Below are positions 50,288-61,449 of a DNA stretch of 64,000 nt, piece after piece. The position numbers and the translations under genes are program-made. The stretch lies in assembly GCA_032716605.1 (NCBI GenBank), contig CM064481.1, forward strand, positions 22,748,811-22,812,810, in the 5' to 3' direction. The number at the start of each line of letters is the position of its first letter. Within the stretch, counting starts at the first letter, position 1. This DNA is from Paralithodes platypus (lineage: Eukaryota > Arthropoda > Malacostraca > Decapoda > Lithodidae). Under the pieces are notes generated by a model. The model worked only from the letters and a program-made list of their open reading frames with translations, had not been told where the DNA came from and searched no databases.

Positions 50288-51130
50288 TGGATGTATGTGT
50301 GGGGAGGAGGCTGTGGATAGCCAACACCTTCTTCCGACACAGAATGATCCACAGGTACACGTGGAAACGGATGTTGACGATGAAGGATAAGACAGTGGTG
50401 GAACGAAAGTCATTGCTTGATTATGTATGTGTGGATGAACGAATGAAGAAATCTGTGATGGATGCTAGGGTGTATAGGGGTATTGGAGGGGGTCTGTCTG
50501 ATCATTATGTAGTGGTAGCTAAGGTTAGGATACAAAAGAAGTGGGTGAGGAGAGCGGGAGGGAGGCGAGAGGAGGGTGGAATGGTGAGGAGGGTGGAGAG
50601 AGGTTGCAGGAGGAGGAAATCAGGGAGGAGTACAGGAGAGCAGTGGAAAGACGACTAGGTGGGTTCGACCTGGAAGTTATGGAGGAAGTGGAGGAGATGA
50701 GCAAGGTGTTTAAGGATGAGACCTGTGCACCATGTGAGGAGGTGTGTCGAGTGAGGAGAAGAGGGGAGTGAAAGGTACAGCATGGTGGACAGAAGAGGTA
50801 CGAATAGCTGTGGAAGAAAAGAAGAAAGCATATAGAGAGTGGTTGGGTAGCAGAGGGAATGAAGATTCCGAGAGACAGAAACGAGCGAGGTACGTGGAGA
50901 GTAAGAGGGTGGTGAAGAGAGTAGTGAAGGAAAGTAAGAGAAGAGTAGATGAGGAATTTGGAAGGAATCTGAGTGTAAAATGGAGGGAGAGTAAGAAACT
51001 GTTCTGGAAAGAAGTCAAGAAAGTTAGGGAAGGTAGCAAGGGAAACATTAAGGGTGTGAAAGATAAGAATGGGAGAATGCTAGCCGAGAAGCAAGAGAGA
51101 GTCGAAAAGATGGAGGGAGTACTTCAGTGA
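50288..51130 (+). pseudogene. pol: RTE endonuclease C-terminus and linker (frameshifted)
   Basis: The frame 50287-50658 gives the end of an APE-type endonuclease: NTFFRHRMIHRYTWKR, SLLDYVCVDERMKKSV and LSDHYVVVAKVR, where the final S-D-H is a conserved catalytic motif. The following linker runs through frames 50541-50771 and 50744-51130 with at least two frameshifts. It is lysine/arginine/glutamate-rich (KRAR, RRVDEEFGRNL) before the reverse transcriptase. The start is set by the truncation, not by an initiation codon. Confidence 0.8.
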
Positions 51131-51131
51131 G

Positions 51132-52766
51132 TTGCTAAATGAAAGGAATGAAGAGCCAGCAAACATAGCTGGATATGGTATGGGAGGGAGAAGAAGAGAA
51201 GTAGTGGAGGAGGAGGTGGGGATCAGGAGGTCAGAAGTGTGGGAAGCCATGAAAAGAGTGAAGTTGGGGAAAGCACCAGGAACAGATGGAGTGTGTGGGG
51301 AAATGTTGAGGTATGGTGGTGAGATAGTGATAGAATGGGTATGGAAAATGTGCAAACTAGCATGGGAGAAGGGGAGTGCACCCGATGACTGGAAGACTGG
51401 CATAATAGTCCCCCTATAAGGGCAAAGGGGAAAGAGGAGTGTGTGGTAACCACCGAGGAATATGTCTTCTAAGCGTAGTAGGGAAGGTATACAGTAGGGT
51501 AGTGATTGAGAGAGTGAGAGTGAGAACGGAGAAATGGATAGGCGACGAGCAGGGAGGTTTTAGGAAGGGAAGAGGATGTGTAGATCAGTTTTTACCCTGA
51601 ATTGTGTTGTGGAGAAGTATCTGGAGAAGAAACAAAAGGTGTATGTTGCCTTTATGGACTTGGAGAAGGCCTATGACAGACAGAGTAGATAGAGAAGGTT
51701 TGTGGAAAGTACTTAGAATATACGGAGTAGAGGGCAAGTTGCTGAAAGCAGTGAAGAGCATGTATGAGGGTGCAAAGGCGCAGTACGTGTGGAGAGTGAG
51801 CAGAGCGAGTTCTTTGACCTGAATGTTGGTTTGAAACAGGGGTGTGTGATGTCCCCGTGGTTGTTTACTGTATATATGGATGGAGTTATGAAAGAAATAC
51901 TATCAAGAGCAGTGGATGTTGGTGTATCGCTGAAAAGGGAGGGAATTGAGTGGAAGCTACCTATACTGCTGTTTGCGGATGATACAGTTCTGATGAGTGA
52001 TAATGAATGGGAGTTGCAGGGTCTGGTAAATGAGTTTGGAACAGTGTGCGAAAAACGGAATTTGAAGGTAAATACGGGGAAGAGCAAGGTTATGGTCTTC
52101 GAAAGGGGTGAAGTCACAGAGTGTGAGGTGAAGCTGAACGGTCAGGCTATGGAGATCGTCAACTCTTTTAAGTATCTGGGCAGTGTGTTGAGTAAAGATG
52201 GGACTATGGATGAAGAGGTGCGGGAGAGGGTACAACAGGGGAAGAGGGTTGTAGGAACGCTAAAAGCAGTAACAAGAAATAGGGTGGTCAGTATGGAAGT
52301 GAAGAAGTCCTTGCATGACAGTGTGGTAATCCCGACACTGACTTACGGAAGCGAAGCATGGACGTTGGTTGAGAGACTCAGACCAAGAGTGAGAGCAGTG
52401 GAAATGAATTACTTAAGGAGTGCGTGCGGAGTTACATGGAGGGATAGACAGACTAATGAGGAAGTAAGAAGGAGGTGTGGTGTGGAGGTAGATGTGCTGG
52501 AAAGTGTGAAAGGAAACAACTTGAGATGGTTCGGCCATATGGAACGTATGGAAAGCGAGAGAATGACTAAGAGGGTGTATGAGAGCGAGGTGGAGGGACA
52601 GAGGGGGAGAGGTAGACCGAATATGAGGTGGAACGATGGAGTGAGGAAGTACATGAACGAAGGTGGTGCTGGTTGGGGGGAGGGGCGTCGACTGACTGGG
52701 GACAGAGGTGCATGGGGGCGGTTCGTTCGTGGCCACCCCTTCGGGGATCACGGCGTCAGGCAATAG
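51132..52766 (+). pseudogene. pol: RTE reverse transcriptase (copy C)
   Basis: Frame 51132-51419 has LGKAPGTDGVCGEML and DDWKTGIIVPL, then a 2-bp deletion near 51414 shifts the frame. The fingers region continues to frame 51604-51822 (EKAYD disrupted by a 4-bp duplication near 51677). From 51789 to 52766 the palm and tail are open: LKQGCVMSPWLF, catalytic FADD near 51976, and the RTE C-terminus LRWFGHMERM and GRGRPNMRWNDGV. The three indels make it non-functional, although the 3' half is intact. Confidence 0.87.
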
Positions 52767-52788
52767 ATAGATAGATAGAATTATCTTG

Positions 52789-53760
52789 ATATATTAAAAC
52801 TACTGAAAACAGGGTAGGCCTAGCCTAACCTTAAGAGGTTACCAGGGTTGGATTTTGGACGATGGGTTAGGCATGAGAGGCTAGTGGATTATTTAGTTTA
52901 TAATAACCATGGTAACCTAATAAAACTAATCTATTTTAGCTATCCAAGCGAGGTAACCTCCGACTCCGAGTTTTTCCAAAAATTTAGCAGGGAGTGTTTG
53001 GATCACACAATTGTTCTCATCGGCTTTAGACATCTAGGGATAGTCACCTATTCTAGCCTAATTATAGAAAAAGATTTCATGGCTAAATAGTATTTTTTAA
53101 TCTCCATGGGACTTGCATATTTAATCAACATGTAGCCTACTCTTTAAACAATGCAAAATTGTTGGCAAATTAATATAGCCAAGGTTAGGTTAGCTAATGG
53201 GGGAAAGCGATTTCTGAGTTAACCTAACCTACAAATTTGGAATAGGCCTAGGCTATGATAGGTTTCTTGAAGTAGTGTAGCCTAACGATACTGCTTACCA
53301 CATTTTACCACAGCTGCACCAATTTGCCCCAAGTTTTATACTGTACAGTTCTGCTACATGAAAAGTGCCAGGTTTTAATCTAGTACCATTCAGTGGCAGT
53401 GCAGCAATATCATAAAGTTTCGGGTTTCAAGTTAATAGTAATGTGATCACCCCCTTTGACTAGGCTAATATAGAAAACCATTTATTTTCAATACTTATTC
53501 TGCATCAAATTGACACCTGCCCTGTCTACAGTACTATACAGTACCAAAAACAGAAAGTCTAGTAGGCAGGTTTACTTTTATAAATGACTAAATATATGAT
53601 GCTTGGACAATTATAGGTACCGCATAAAGAATGAACAATATATTTCATATAATTTATTGCAATTCTTACATACATAGGTACGGTACCCGTTATTATATAA
53701 TATTGTATCATCTAATCACAACTCCTGTTATATGCTTCCATATGGATAGGTCCTTAAGAC
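52789..53760. other. Spacer, no gene seen
   Basis: AT-rich with TAGGCCTAG words and several GTACTGTAC-like palindromes (53330-53350, 53530). Open frames at 52848-53090 and 53631-53897 have no recognisable features. Confidence 0.4.
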
Positions 53761-54142
53761 CGCTTCATCAGATTTTATTCGCCCAATTAGCCTACTACCC
53801 AGGTAAGAAAATTCACGACATTACATTATACTTGCTTGTATTTTTGGCTTGGAATCCTCATTTGGTGACCATTATTATCTATCTATTTGAGGCATAGGCC
53901 TATTTCCTGAAATAAGTCTTGCAATTGACGAGGATGGGTGTGAATGGGATATGCCGTGTGTGGGCCAGTCAGCTCTGCAGACTCGTTATCTTATGTTCAT
54001 TTATGGAAGTATTTCAAGTAGGCCTAGCCCAATCAGGGAGAACATGTTAGTCCCTATTTATTGCCTACTTTAGTAGGGTAGGCTGGTTAGGCCTATATTT
54101 TTTAATCCAATAGGCCTAGCCTATGTTAAAATAGTCAACGAT
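53761..54142. repeat. Left arm of a long inverted repeat
   Basis: Reverse complement of 57841-58212 with scattered mismatches and indels, from CGCTTCATCAG at the outer end to GCCTATGTTAAAATAG near the inner end. The arms are 382 and 372 bp. No target duplication was seen outside them. Confidence 0.85.
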
Positions 54143-54462
54143 GGCATTTTTACCTAACCTAACAAAACATAATTATAGGCCTAGCCTAGGCCTAGTTAAA
54201 AAGGCTGTCCAAGGTCTCTTCAATTTTTACCACTTTTTCTTTCAATATCTGGGACTTACAAAGGAGTACAAAGGAAATCAAGCAACAACAGATCCAGTGA
54301 CCCTTCTAGGTTGCTTGTCCTCCAAAACACTGAGGATCAAGTGTCCAAACAGTGGTTTAGAGTGGGTAAGGGAACATTGGAAAGGGAATTACTGCCCTGG
54401 AACTAATGTCCGTGGCAGGATTAGGAAGTTAGTAGGGGACAGATGGGTTAGTAACTGAGGGG
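54143..54462. other. Unassigned DNA between inverted-repeat arm and LINE
   Basis: Contains a 105-codon frame (54141-54458; QATTDPVTLLGCLSSK, GRIRKLVGDRWVSN) with no family recognised and no second copy in the window. Possibly coding, more likely chance. Confidence 0.3.
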
Positions 54463-54562
54463 GGGATAAAATAAAGTTATTCATTTACAAACGCAGTCAG
54501 TCGCGGGTTTGATGCGAGATATTTGTCTAGGCGGAGTTTAAATGAATCAACGGTGATGCAGT

Positions 54563-55483
54563 CTATAACGTTTCGGGGAAGCCCATTCCACAAGTTGACA
54601 ACTCGATTGAAGAAGAAATTCTTAGATTCGTGCGAGTTAAAAGATTTACCAATAATTTTGCAACCGTTTCCCGCGTGTAATTAGATTGGTCGATAGTGAA
54701 GTACTTACTACAGTTCATATTGTCGATGCCTTTGATGATTTTGAACACTTGAATTAAGTCGCCTCTTAATCTGCGCTGGGTTAAAGGAAATAGATTTAAT
54801 TCTCTAAGACGCTCTTCGTATGGTTTGTTCTTTAGGCTAGGTATCATTTTGGTAACTCTACGTTGAACTCGTTCTAGCTTGTTTATATCTTTTTGGTAAT
54901 AAGGGCACCAGGATTGAACGCAGTATTCCAGAAGAGGGCGGACTAAGGAATTGTAAAGGGTTAGGATAACTTCTTTGGATTTATGCTCAAATGACCTGCC
55001 TATAAAGCCAATTATTTTGTTTGCCTTCTTAACAACTTCTGAACATTGTTGACTCGGTTTTAGGTTACTCGATATTGTTACTCCCAGATCGGTTTCTCTG
55101 TTTACATTCTTAAGCTGAGTGCCATTCATCGAATAGTTTGCTTTCTCATTTAGGTATCCGATATGTAGTACTTTACATTTATCCGCATTGAAACTCATTT
55201 GCCAAATTTGGGCCCAACATGACAATTTATCTAGATTGTGTTGCATATCGTCAACTTGTTCTTTCGAGAGTACGCTATTTGCAATTTTTGTATCGTCAGC
55301 AAATTTTGAGATTGTACAGGTGAGACCCTCATCTATGTCGTTGATGTAAATTAGAAAGAGAATTGGTCCTAGTACCGATCCCTGGGGTACCCCGCTACTT
55401 ACATTGGTCCATTTTGATGCCTTACCGTTTATGACTACTCTTTGCTTTCTGTCGCTGAGCCAATTTTCTATCCATTTCAACAC
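54563..55483 (-). CDS. pol: CR1-like reverse transcriptase, C-terminal half
   Basis: A 306-codon frame: GVPQGSVLGPILFLIYIND, the catalytic FADD near 55305 (SKFADDTKIANS), WQMSFNADKCKVLHIG, then LVRPLLEYCVQSWCPYYQKD and RRLRGDLIQVFKIIKG, typical of CR1-clade LINEs. It joins the preceding frame (55560-56354) through a 2-bp deletion near 55557, within the motif that would read DFQKAFD. Confidence 0.87.
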   Translation of the reverse strand: MLKWIENWLSDRKQRVVINGKASKWTNVSSGVPQGSVLGPILFLIYINDIDEGLTCTISKFADDTKIANSVLSKEQVDDMQHNLDKLSCWAQIWQMSFNADKCKVLHIGYLNEKANYSMNGTQLKNVNRETDLGVTISSNLKPSQQCSEVVKKANKIIGFIGRSFEHKSKEVILTLYNSLVRPLLEYCVQSWCPYYQKDINKLERVQRRVTKMIPSLKNKPYEERLRELNLFPLTQRRLRGDLIQVFKIIKGIDNMNCSKYFTIDQSNYTRETVAKLLVNLLTRTNLRISSSIELSTCGMGFPETL

Positions 55484-55539
55484 ACCGTCTTGTATTCCTG
55501 GCGCTTTTAGTTTTAGCAGTAAACGTTTGTGGGGAACTT

Positions 55540-56354
55540 TGTCAAAGGCCTTTTGAAAATCAAGGTATAATATCTACAGCTTTACTCTCATCGTAGAGGT
55601 TGAGGATATCGTGGAAGAAGTCTAAGAGGTTTGTTAAACAGGAACGTTTTTTACGAAAGCCGTGTTGAGTATCTTTAAGTATGTTATTTTCCTCTAAGTG
55701 ATTTACGAGTCTGTCTCGTATGACAGTTTCTAGCATTTTACATACAACTGAGGTTAAGCTAATTGGACGATAGTTACTGGATAGGGATTTGCTGCCTTTT
55801 TTGAATATCGGTGTTACGTTGGCTAGCTTCCACTGATCGGGCATAGTTCCAGACTGCAAGGATTTATTGAATAGTAATGTCAGTGGTTTAGAGAGCTCAT
55901 CCTTAGCTTCCTTTAGAACTCTAGGCGAGATTGTATCAGGTCCAGGCGTTTTATTTACCTTGAGTTTATCTAAACAATTCAATACTTCTCTCTCTGTAAC
56001 GGTGATATTGCTTAAAACATCTGAATTATCAATCTGAATCGGCGATGGTGTAGGGATATCACTGAGGTCTTCTGTTGTAAAAACTGATGCAAAGAAGGTA
56101 TTGAGGGCATTACTCATTTGTTCTTCGTCTTTGGTGTATTCTCCATTTTCATCGACTAACGGTCCAACAGTTGAAGTAACTACTTTTTTCTTTCTGATAT
56201 AACTATAGAATTCTTTCGGGTTTGTTTTACTTTGATTCGCAATATGTAACTCTAAGGTCTTTTTACTTTGCTTAATTAACTTTTTGGCTTTGCGTCGTAG
56301 CTCTACAAATTTCAGCCGTTCTTCGTCATTTTGTGAGGATTCTATCATTAGCAA
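55540..56354 (-). CDS. pol: CR1-like reverse transcriptase, N-terminal half
   Basis: A 264-codon frame containing TPGPDTISPRVLKEAKDEL, KLANVTPIFKKGSKS, NYRPISLTSVVCKMLE and GFRKKRSCLTNLLDF, the fingers of a LINE reverse transcriptase. The acceptor of the frame from the endonuclease is a 7-T/A homopolymer near 56350, where an indel separates 56348-57349 from this frame. It runs out at 55560 through the 2-bp deletion. Confidence 0.85.
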
Positions 56355-57349
56355 ATTTTTTTAGCAAGCAGGCAGTTTGAAATATCTTTATTCCACCATT
56401 TGGGCTTATTATTATGGCCTGGACGCCGAGTTTTCGATGGTATGCAGTCTTGCACTGCTTTTAGGTAAGTGGCTTCGAATAACTTCCAAGATGTATTTAT
56501 ATCGTTATTGTGAATTAAAAAGCTCCAGTCAGTTTCTTTAAACATAGCTCTAAGTTTATGGAAGTTTGCTTTCTTGAAATTAGGGACTTTTTCGATGCTA
56601 CTATTTGGTTCGTTACTAGTAAACTTTAAAGTGAAAGTTATCGTATGATGGTCGCTGTTACTGAATTCATCACCAACATTCAAATTCTCTATTAATTCTT
56701 CTTTTGTTGCAAGTACAATGTCAAGAACGTTATTACCACGGGTCGGCGTTCCAACAAATTGATAAAGCGAACTCTCTTGCAAGTTCGTATACAAGTCATG
56801 TCCGGAGTGTGAAGTAAGAGTATCGCCCCACTTGGTCACAGGTAAATTAAAGTCACCAAAAATTACGGTATCTTGCGAGTTACTTATATCTGCAATTTGT
56901 TCGTAAATTTCTCGGTCAGTTTGCACTGATTGAGCTGGAGGTCTGTTTATTAATGCAAGTATTATTTTGGTACCTTTATTATTCTTTATTAGCACAAAAG
57001 ATGCGTCGACGTTCACAATTTGAGGTTTTGACAAGAGGGTAGGGTTAAGACTTTCTTTGATATAAAGTAAAACGCCACCTCCATTTCGATTTATTCGGCT
57101 TTTCTCAAACATTACATAACCGGGAAGTGAATACTCTGCTAAAAAGTCTCTATCTTCTGTATTGAGCCAAGATTCTGTTATGCCAATCACATCATAATTT
57201 TCTGTAAACACTAGCTCCTCTAAATCTGAAAATTTATTGCGTATGCTACGAGCGTTTGCATAGAAAACCTTTAAATTTGTTATTTTAGAACTCACGGAAC
57301 GCGCTTCAATAATATTTTTGGTTCTTGTCGGATCTACATTTATGTTCAT
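56348..57349 (-). CDS. pol: LINE endonuclease (exonuclease-endonuclease-phosphatase fold)
   Basis: A 333-codon frame with FYANARSIRNKFSDLEEL near 25, GITESWL near 53, GGGVLLYIKE, a glycine-aspartate motif FGDFNLPV near 165, and FSNSDHHTITF near 232 (catalytic S-D-H). All expected acidic and histidine residues are visible. It would nick the target DNA for priming. It starts with ATG about 80 bp downstream of ORF1, consistent with a two-ORF LINE. Confidence 0.88.
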   Translation of the reverse strand: MNINVDPTRTKNIIEARSVSSKITNLKVFYANARSIRNKFSDLEELVFTENYDVIGITESWLNTEDRDFLAEYSLPGYVMFEKSRINRNGGGVLLYIKESLNPTLLSKPQIVNVDASFVLIKNNKGTKIILALINRPPAQSVQTDREIYEQIADISNSQDTVIFGDFNLPVTKWGDTLTSHSGHDLYTNLQESSLYQFVGTPTRGNNVLDIVLATKEELIENLNVGDEFSNSDHHTITFTLKFTSNEPNSSIEKVPNFKKANFHKLRAMFKETDWSFLIHNNDINTSWKLFEATYLKAVQDCIPSKTRRPGHNNKPKWWNKDISNCLLAKKIC

Positions 57350-57432
57350 GGCTGTCCTCGGTCCTCGCTGTCTCCGGTCCTTATCGCTGGTGGTCCTCGG
57401 TTGCCTCTGTTTTTTTCTTGGCGTTGGATGAT

Positions 57433-57840
57433 TTATGTCACTGCTGCTTCTTCTCGGATGGCGTTTTTTGATCCATGGCTGCGGACTGCTTCGTGTAGGA
57501 GACGACCCATGCGTGCTGAACCCACAGGGTTTAGATGAGTGCCATCCTTGCGAAACAGAGTAGGCTGGTTGTAGAAGTTGTCCCAGAGGTTGATGAATTC
57601 AACTTCTTCCCTCAGACACAAATGTTTTAGTCGGCTATTTGTGCTGAAGGCCTTGTCGTAGAATTTGTCAGGTGCGTCGATCTTGGGGAGAATGCCTGAG
57701 ATGATGATATTCCTTGACTTGTTTTTGTAGTGCTGGATCATCTTGCGATATTTATCCATCAACTCTTCGGATCTGGTGCGCATGACGTCATTTGAACCAG
57801 CATGGATGACAAAACCTAGACTTGTTAACCTAGGTACCCT
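57433..57840 (-). pseudogene. LINE ORF1 with SGNH-hydrolase domain (C-terminal part)
   Basis: Open from before 57840 in the frame of 57783-57433. VIHAGSNDVMRTRSEEL corresponds to the G-x-N-D block of SGNH/GDSL esterases. DGTHLNPVGSARM near residue 82 of the ATG-based frame carries the catalytic Asp and His. ORF1 esterases occur in CR1-group LINEs and may help membrane or particle association. The N-terminus, including the catalytic Ser block, is missing because the copy stops at the inverted-repeat arm. Confidence 0.75.
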
Positions 57841-58212
57841 ATTGTTGGCTATTTTAACATAGGCTAGGCCTATTGCATTAAAAAATATAGGCCTAGCCTA
57901 CCCTACTAAAGTAGGCTATAAATAGGGACTAACATGTTCTCCCTGATTGGGCTAGGCCTAGGCCTACTTTAAATACTTCCATAAATGAACATATATAACT
58001 AGTCTGCAGAGCTGACACGCCCACACACGGCAGATCCCATTCACACCCATCCTCGTCAATTGCAAGACTTATTTCAGGAAATATGCCTCAAATAGAAAGA
58101 TAATAATAGTCACCAAATGAGGATTCCAAGCCCAAAATACAAGCAAGTATAATGGAATGTCGTGAATTTCCTTACCCGGGTAGTAATCGGGCTAATAAAA
58201 TCTGATGAAGCG
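57841..58212. repeat. Right arm of the long inverted repeat
   Basis: Partner of 53761-54142. The outer end is followed within about 15 bp by GypB LTR sequence. The LINE and 320 bp of unassigned DNA form the loop of about 3.7 kb. Confidence 0.85.
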
Positions 58213-58225
58213 ATCTACAAGTTCT

Positions 58226-60666
58226 CAAGGCTGGCAGAAATACGTAGAACACAAATCAGTGGGCGAACGTTAGATATCACCAGAGTTTTTATATCTGAAT
58301 AAGGTAATTACGAGAGTCAAGGTCGCCTGTTAATTAAAGAGCACTGATCGCTTAGTACGTCCCAAATGGAAATGGTTAAATATGAATTACACTGGGCAAG
58401 GTTTTAGCCACTTTATAGAAAGTTAATAAGTGAGTATCAAGCTAGTACTATAACACTTAGTACTAGCAACATGAATCTTGAATAGTATTTATAGATCTGG
58501 TCCTGGTTATCTTGCTTCCAGTGATGTTGGGGGCTAACGACTGGTTCCTCGGCCGTCCAGATGGTCCAAAATGTAGGAAGTTCTCAAGTCGGATCTCTTG
58601 ACGATCGTTGCTGGCTACACACTTATATACCCACGAATTTGTGTGAAGGTTATAAGGTGCACGTTAGGACTTGTACATGGACAGATGCTTCTATCAGTCT
58701 TCTCTGCCATGGAGTCTGCCGGATCTGGAATCTCTCAACTCCGGAACAACACAAGGGCAGAGCTAGAGGTAAACTGCAGGGTAGTGACCACTGGTTGGTG
58801 TCTAGCTTTCAACTGATTTGACTGGGGGTGGGAGCTAGATTTATAGGCTCGGTTCTGGACCCTGTAGACAGTAGGGATCTCGAGTCTTATGGACTTATTT
58901 GAGCTCTCAATAGATATGGGAACTAGGTAAGATGGTATTTACTGTTGTGGCACATGGCTATAGGAAGCCTTTATATTTTCATATAACTGAGCCTTAGTAA
59001 GAGGTACTATTTTGGCTATACTGGAAGTATTTAGGGGAGAGAGACTAGATCTACTTTGCGAGGAGGATGTGGACAGCTGTGATAGGAGCGTCTCTCTTAG
59101 ATTGTTCAGTCTTCATTCTATGGTATAGCTGAGGTGCTAATTTAGTGATCAGAGCAATGCAAGAAAGGTAAATGGTTTATTGTGAGTTAATAGAGGTTAG
59201 TAAAGGTGTTAGTCATGCATGGTTAGTTCATTGATAGGAAGAATTCCTGTGCTACCTGGCAATGACTCGGAAGTCAAAACGGGCCAGGTATACCTCCGCG
59301 GGGGTGGGGGTCTCCCTCCTCGGGTGGGCAAAAAGGGGGAGCTGGGCGCCCTCTCTCTGTGATAGTCGTCCGGCGGCTGTGGCTAGGGGCTTGCCATATC
59401 ACCAGTGTTGTGGGTGTCCTTAATACCAAAACCGAAGGTGCCTTGGCTAGCTGGTTTTACTCGGCTGGTTGTTAATTGTAGGGTTTGCTGGATGTGGCGG
59501 AGACTGGGTTGTTAACTCTGCCACATTTATATGGAAGTATGGCAATAGAAGTTAGTTACTGGCGAGGCGGCTAGCCTCGCACCGACGACCATTGGGTGCA
59601 GGGTTGTGAATGGTTTGTAAGAGAATAGATGGCATGCACGGGGTTAGTAAAGTTCTAATGTTGTTCTGGCCTACTAAGGGAAGGTAGGCTGGATAGGAGT
59701 ATATATATAAAAAGCTGGAGAGCGTTAGTAACGGACAATTCAAGGATCTTCAAGAGGTATGAGAGAGAGGCTAGGTCGGACAAGAGTAGAGAGTGCGGGG
59801 GGTCTTATAATGAGAGGGGGGGGGAGTGCAGGGGGGCTATAGGGGAATTTGACCCTAAGGTCTCTGGGCGTGGGGGTGGCATTAGGCTGCAGTTGATATG
59901 GAAGTTTGAAAAGGCAGTAGAATACGTTAGCCAAATGCTACCGGGGAATGCAACTATGGGGTGGTATATGAGTCTGGAAAAGATAGAGTTATGTGATCAG
60001 TCCGAGGGGTTATGGATACTATTAGTTGGCCCTGGGAACTGCGTTTTCTATTAAATATAAATACCAACAACAGCGGCAGTTCGTTGGGGTACTTAGTTAT
60101 TGTTTCGGGGTACTTATGACAGATACTGGTAACCAGGTTATCTTATACAATCTCTGGTTGGGGTAAGAGGTGTAAGACACGAAGTAAATTGGCGTAGTGT
60201 GGACTGTGGATACGAAGGAGGCAAGGGGAAGACGTATGACAATTGTGGAAAAGTAAATGGAAAAAGGTGAACACAATGGCGGATAAAAATACTTAACCTA
60301 AGGATTGCATACATCGATGAACGATGACATTATAGTCGTCGTCCTAATAAGGTGATGAAACCTGGTTGATCTGTACTTGGCACAATACGACACAAGGACA
60401 GTGCCGCTATGTCGTATCAATGCTGGTGGCAGTTAATATTATAGACTTAGTTACTAGAGGAACAATGCAAGGGGCGACTGAGCACGGGTTACATATATCT
60501 ATACTCGTCATGGGAAATGATATACGAGGTCTAGGGACAAGCGTGGGTGTTTTAACTTCTAAGATATATAACATCTACTTCTCGGATGTAAGAACATACA
60601 TAGATATAATTATGGCTGTCTGATGTGTTGGCATTGGCTCAACGTCGGGACAGGGCATGGGTGTTT
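58226..60666 (-). repeat. GypB 3' LTR, uninterrupted copy
   Basis: Collinear with 14355-14845, 2842-4100 and 9255-10265. It preserves the empty target site of the 5.15 kb TIR element at 59666-59669. The extreme LTR end (which would match 13892-14350) is missing at the left, replaced by the inverted-repeat arm. The G run near 59817-59823 is shorter than in the 9403 copy. Open frames here are not called as genes. Confidence 0.68.
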
Positions 60667-61241
60667 TTAATATGAATGTATATTCCTGTTCATTATCTTT
60701 GTAGTTAGGAGTGTAGGACACGAGGGGGTTAGTGTACGTGAGGTGTGGAAAATGGTCAGTTTAGAAAAGGTAAATGGGTGCAGCCTGGAGCTGCTTAGCC
60801 CTGCGGGCTTGGGCCTGTCTGAAATGGCTGGCTCGGTCAGCTGGTCCTTTCGTTCTGTGGACCTTTCCTTTGGGTGTTTCTGTGTGGTGTTCACTCGTGG
60901 CTTCTGTGGTGGGCTTCTTGTTCTGGGGCATTTTACTTCCCTCTCCTTCATTACAGGCTCGTCCTCGAGCCTCAAGGGTGAAGTAAAAAGAAGCATAGTG
61001 ATGATGGGTTATTTTCAGGGTATTTAGAAAGTTCCACCAAACACGAGAGCGACGGTCAGGTTTCTTTTGCAGGTCAATTTATACCTGTAAGAATGTGTCC
61101 TCTGTGTTGTGGCGGGCGGCTGCCCGGGCTTGGTGTGGGTGTGGTACACGGGCCAAGTGTCCAGTGGGGGTTTTTACTTTAACCTTTCGTATGAATGGTT
61201 TGTAGCTTTCCCCCGTGGGGGTCGGAGTGAGGTGTGTGGGA
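60667..61241 (-). pseudogene. GypB 3'-terminal ORF (broken)
   Basis: Minus-strand counterpart of 19001-19642; the conserved stretch ending MTHHDYASFYFTLEARGR is recognisable near 61000. Frame breaks and a fragment from another Gypsy element (61242-61449) split it. Open pieces such as 60667-60996 are in a shadow frame. Confidence 0.6.
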
Positions 61242-61449
61242 TTGACAATACCCCGGTATTGCTCGCATCCACTGCCAGGGAAAAAGATCTGTTAAAATCA
61301 GGAGCTCGGAGTACAGGATAATTAGATAATATATATTTGGTAGCAATAAAGGCCTCTTCACATTCAGAGGACCACACAAACTTCACATCCTTACGGAGAA
61401 GATCTGTCAGGGGAGCTGTCAACTTTGAAAATTTTATAATGAAACGCCT
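61242..61449 (-). pseudogene. pol: Captured Gypsy RT/RNase H fragment (different family)
   Basis: About 200 bp encoding, on the minus strand, MTAPLTDLLRKDVKFVWSSE, a LRAPDFNRSFSLAVDAS RNase H start, and little else. It matches the same region of Gypsy pol as LTHKDTPFTWTPERDLAF in GypB but is clearly another family. It replaces about 15 bp of GypB that are present at 19147-19162, with abrupt ends and no target duplication. Confidence 0.72.

Larger units (their letters stand above)
50288..52778 (+). mobile_element. RTE LINE copy C (longest) with 10-bp target duplication
   Basis: Flanked by AATTATCTTG at 50278-50287 and 52779-52788; ends in GATA repeats. 5'-truncated inside the endonuclease. 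Its 3' 1.17 kb matches copies A and B very closely. Confidence 0.9.
54463..57840 (-). mobile_element. CR1-like LINE with SGNH-esterase ORF1, 5'-truncated
   Basis: ORF1 (57433 to about 57840), endonuclease (56348-57349), reverse transcriptase (54563-56354) and a short 3' UTR lie in normal order on the minus strand. The 5' end coincides with the inner edge of the right inverted-repeat arm. No poly(A) or clear target duplication was recognised at the 3' end near 54463. Confidence 0.75.
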
